The notes under the pieces: generated by a model
The model's input: only the letters and a program-made list of their open reading frames with translations
The model's database searches: none
Told to the model about the DNA's origin: nothing
In this document: positions 61,020-64,000 of the stretch, piece by piece
Position numbering within the stretch: the first letter of the stretch is position 1
Layout of the letters: every line of letters begins with the position of its first letter
Position numbers and translations under genes: made by a program
DNA from: Paraspadella gotoi
Lineage: Eukaryota > Chaetognatha
Assembly (NCBI GenBank): GCA_051294375.1
Contig: CM119267.1
Location: 18,454,992 to 18,518,991, forward strand
Direction of reading: 5' to 3'
DNA length: 64,000 nt

Positions 61020-63366
61020 TGCCGGTTTCGGGCTATTTGCTTTGTATATTCGATGCTTACGGGATTTATTAAATCTGCAAAACAAAATCTATTATTTTAA
61101 AGGAATACAAAGAGTTGATGAAATCGAACAAAAAATTTTTGAATGAATTCAATTGATAATCGACGTTGCAAATAAAAATAAATAGTTTTGATTTACAAAG
61201 TAAAATATAAGCTATGAAATTGCAATTTTATCTTAGAAGTAATTTTTAAACCGTCGGAAGAGAAAAGAACGCAGTGTAAATCGGCGTGCTAAGACTTCCA
61301 ACAATCATATGATCGTGGCCAACATGAAGTGCCATTTTGTTGACGTGTTGCTTACAGAGGAAACGATTGGGCCACTCCTAACCTGAAGGGGGAAATTTTG
61401 AATCGCCGCAAAATGTCACTTTTCAAAACTTACTTTGAACCAAATAAAAAAATAAAACAAAAAGGAGATAATTTTAATTTTTAGGGCTATAATTTCAGAA
61501 GCTAAATAGATGAATGAATAATGAATAATTTGTTAAAATTATAATTAGAGTGAGCATGGGAAAAGAATTGAATCAGAAACATGCTTCCGTTACTTTTAAA
61601 TCTTGTACCATGTTGTTTCTTCAGTTTCCAGTGAATCAGCTCTGACGATCGCTTAATATTAATTAATACAGGTTAATTACAATGTTAATTCCGAATTAAG
61701 GTTTGATTTGACAGTAGCTTTTGTTTTTCTTTGAATTTGAATGAAACTGCCATCTCATGAAGAACCTTTCAAAGCTGGCAGTTACTACTTTCAAAGTGCG
61801 AAAAACAAAAGATCTGCTGGGATGAAAACTAATTTTCATTCGCAGATGAAAGAAATTATTTCATTGGTTATTAAAAGTTTTTATAAGTTGCTTCATTAAT
61901 TGTATTTTAATTTAATTTTTCCAAAACAAAATACATCAAAACTTAAAACATTTATTTTAGTACCTGGCTCATTCTACAAAATATTTCATAAATTTCAAAA
62001 ATATAAAACAAAACGCATTACAAAACTATTATAATTAATAATTAAATAATTATCCCACCACTGAAGTACCCTCGGGCTCGCCAGGTCGATAAGATTCGAA
62101 AAACAACCTGTCACGATTTTATTTTAATAAAATTGGCGGCTAAATTTAGCACATGATGCGGCGATCTCCGCCAGAGTTAAGGCTTCACTTAAGAACTTGT
62201 TATTTCGGCAATCTCTTTATAGTTTATTTGCAGGTTCGTTTCTTTTACTTTTTACGATCATATTATTGGCGGTCGACATCCGGGAGGTAATCACTATTTT
62301 GCATATTTCTGGTAAATAATTGTTATGTTCGTTTTCCAAGAGCTACCTATTTTCAGTGTTGGTTTACATATAGCTGAGTGTGAGATACAGGGACTTCAAT
62401 CTGGGTCGATACGAAAAGACTTGATTAAACTCCTAATTTTTTTACAGTATATTATTTTTATATTTATTAATAAGAATACTATTTGATATTTATGTTGACC
62501 TAAAAAATGTTATAATTTCTTATTAGTATAATCAGTGCCTCTCAAGCGCGGAATCACTTTTTTCATTTTATCGTCCAAATTTTAATAGTTTTTAACAATT
62601 TAATAATTCTTAATATTGATTCTAAAGTTATCTGATATAAAAAAAAAAAATGGTGATAAAAAGTTAGTTTAGTGTTTGGTTATAATAAAAAATTTTTTAT
62701 GTAAAACCTAACTTATTTATTATGTTAACTATTATTTATTATTTTTTTCCCCAAACTGAAATTTTTATTTTTAATAAATTTTAAAGGGTAAACGTGATGA
62801 TTATTATCAAGTATTATTCATATTAAAATTTTTTCAGAAATGTACCCTCTGAGGAAAATGTTTATAATAGAGCAACTATCATAGCTAGAATGTTACGAAT
62901 TAGTAGGAAAAAAGTCAAATATTTTCTTATTAGTACGAAAAAATTTTATAACCTGATTGCTCCTTGTTTTAATTTTATTCAAAGTTTTTTCGTATCAGTC
63001 CAGATTGAAGTTCCTGTATATTCTTGACACATAAATGTACAGTAATTGTTGAATACAAAAGCTATTTCCATTTGCTAAATACACTCGTTGATTGAAGTTA
63101 TTACTGTAACTTTTTGCTTAACTGGATTTAAAAAAAAATAATTTTCAAAAAATAGATAAAACGACAAGAAAAGTACTGAAATTTAATACTATGAAAAAAA
63201 CAATTTGGCAAACTCCCACGTCATAGTTTTTAGTCATTCAAATATGCTTTCACGCAATGAACGAATGAGTTTCATCGACGTGACCAACTTTAAAATCGTG
63301 ACTGAAGCCTTCGGTGAAGGGTGAGTCTGAATCACTTCGGAAAAGATCACCCGGCCAAAAGATATC
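61020..63366. other. DRP1 upstream and AT-rich intergenic DNA
   Basis: The first 60 bp are DRP1 5' untranslated sequence with an acceptor at 61075-61076. A short GC-richer patch lies at 62060-62180. Elsewhere the DNA is AT-rich with no gene-like frame. Confidence 0.45.
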
Positions 63367-63376
63367 NNNNNNNNNN
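63367..63376. other. scaffold gap
   Basis: Ten consecutive N bases, the conventional placeholder for a gap of unknown length. Any frame drawn across it is unreliable. Confidence 0.99.
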
Positions 63377-63895
63377 CTTGATAATAAAAGAAGAGATCTT
63401 GAGGTTTCCGTTTTCCTTGAACAATTTCCCCTTCTGGTTTTCAACGACGAAATCGATTTGTTTTGGCCGTCGAATACAAAGTTTTGAAGGTCGAATCTCT
63501 CTCTCTCTCTCTCTATCTCATTTTTTTGTTTCTTACACTCTTTGATGGATGGACTTTCGACGATTCGAAGGTTTTCCTCTCGAGATAGAGATTTTGCTGA
63601 TGTTGATGTAGACGTTTTTTTTTTCAAAACTTTCTTCCGGCGGAAGTGGCTATGATTCATTCTCGACAAGGAGTCTCATCATCATCTGGCCCTTCGATCC
63701 GTCCGCCCACGCGTCGGAAACCTTACATGTCCGAAAAAAAGTAAATAAATATGAAAAAAAAAAATCCAGAGATCCGCTTCCGGCGGACCGCAGCAGCCCC
63801 ACGATAAGATAGAAAAAACACGAACGCCTTCGCTTCATTTTCTATCCTTTTGCCGCTGCAAACCGCTGCAGACAGCCGTCGGACGCGGCAGAGCC

Positions 63896-63937
63896 TGACG
63901 TCACCTGTTTGAAAGTCGTGAAGCGGACTTGACGTCA
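63896..63937. promoter_or_regulatory. paired CRE (TGACGTCA) motifs
   Basis: Two perfect palindromic TGACGTCA octamers at 63896-63903 and 63930-63937 lie 34 bp apart in a GC-rich stretch (63770-63940). This is what a CREB/ATF-responsive promoter looks like. No gene start can be assigned to it within the window. Confidence 0.5.
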
Positions 63938-64000
63938 CGAATATCTAATTTCTAAATTTTATCAAGTATCAAGTGTAATTGTAACTCTGATTCTTGTCGC

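Noticed and set aside
60198-61100. 300-residue plus-strand frame
   Set aside because: It is the antisense shadow of the DRP1 GTPase exon, has no domain, and disagrees with the strong conservation on the minus strand.
63250-63669. 139-residue Lys/Ser/Glu-rich frame at the window end
   Set aside because: It crosses the N gap and a CT dinucleotide tract, is low-complexity, and has no splice or family evidence.

Overview
The window is animal nuclear DNA. The protein genes are all recognisable metazoan families with GT-AG introns, most of them only 45 to 100 bp long, and intergenic DNA is AT-rich. The families present (ZO-1, Orai, HPF1, MOCS1A, TRAP-beta, folliculin-interacting protein) point to an invertebrate metazoan. 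I cannot name the phylum from sequence alone. A 10-N scaffold gap lies at 63367-63376.

Thirteen protein genes are supported and all thirteen lie on the minus strand. In transcription order (right to left) they are: DRP1/DNM1L (61019-58719), MOCS1A (58080-56513), TRAP-beta/SSR2 (56261-55521), an hnRNP A/B-D (Squid-like) protein (55206-54010), twinfilin (51965-50425), DNAJB12/14 (49801-48251), ORAI (46979-45864), FNIP (43957-38457), HPF1 (38117-36236), FBXO21 (35785-34022), vigilin (28605-16539), a ZO-1/Polychaetoid MAGUK (14485 to about 6640) and cyclophilin A (2059-1177). Several neighbours are 250 to 450 bp apart. HPF1, FBXO21 and TRAP-beta each have a splice-acceptor-like AG only 1 to 14 nt before the ATG. 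That arrangement would fit polycistronic transcription with spliced-leader trans-splicing, which is an inference.

Non-coding DNA is rich in mobile elements. Three small insertions flanked by 12 to 15 bp perfect target-site duplications lie at 16815-16907, 28895-29014 and 29357-29599. Two carry hammerhead-ribozyme-like cores and two are near-perfect palindromes, which suggests non-autonomous retroelements related to Penelope-like elements or retrozymes. Two related TIR-type elements flanked by TA (9297-9946 inside a ZO-1 intron; 29693-30654) are present, the second with another TIR element nested in its left end. A family of elements bounded by ATCTCGCCAGA-type inverted ends and filled with minisatellites and GA tracts occupies a 3.5 kb vigilin intron (18320-21776) and intergenic DNA (31998-33321). 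tRNA-like SINEs occur near 858, 14045 and 47560.

The most interesting protein observation is a death-fold CARD encoded by the first two exons of the ZO-1 gene, ahead of the usual PDZ-PDZ-PDZ-SH3-GUK array. Other points are a MOCS1A that ends in the C-terminal Gly-Gly with no MoaC (MOCS1B) half in the available downstream space, a GC-AG intron in twinfilin, and coding regions of DRP1 and FBXO21 that are uninterrupted by introns.
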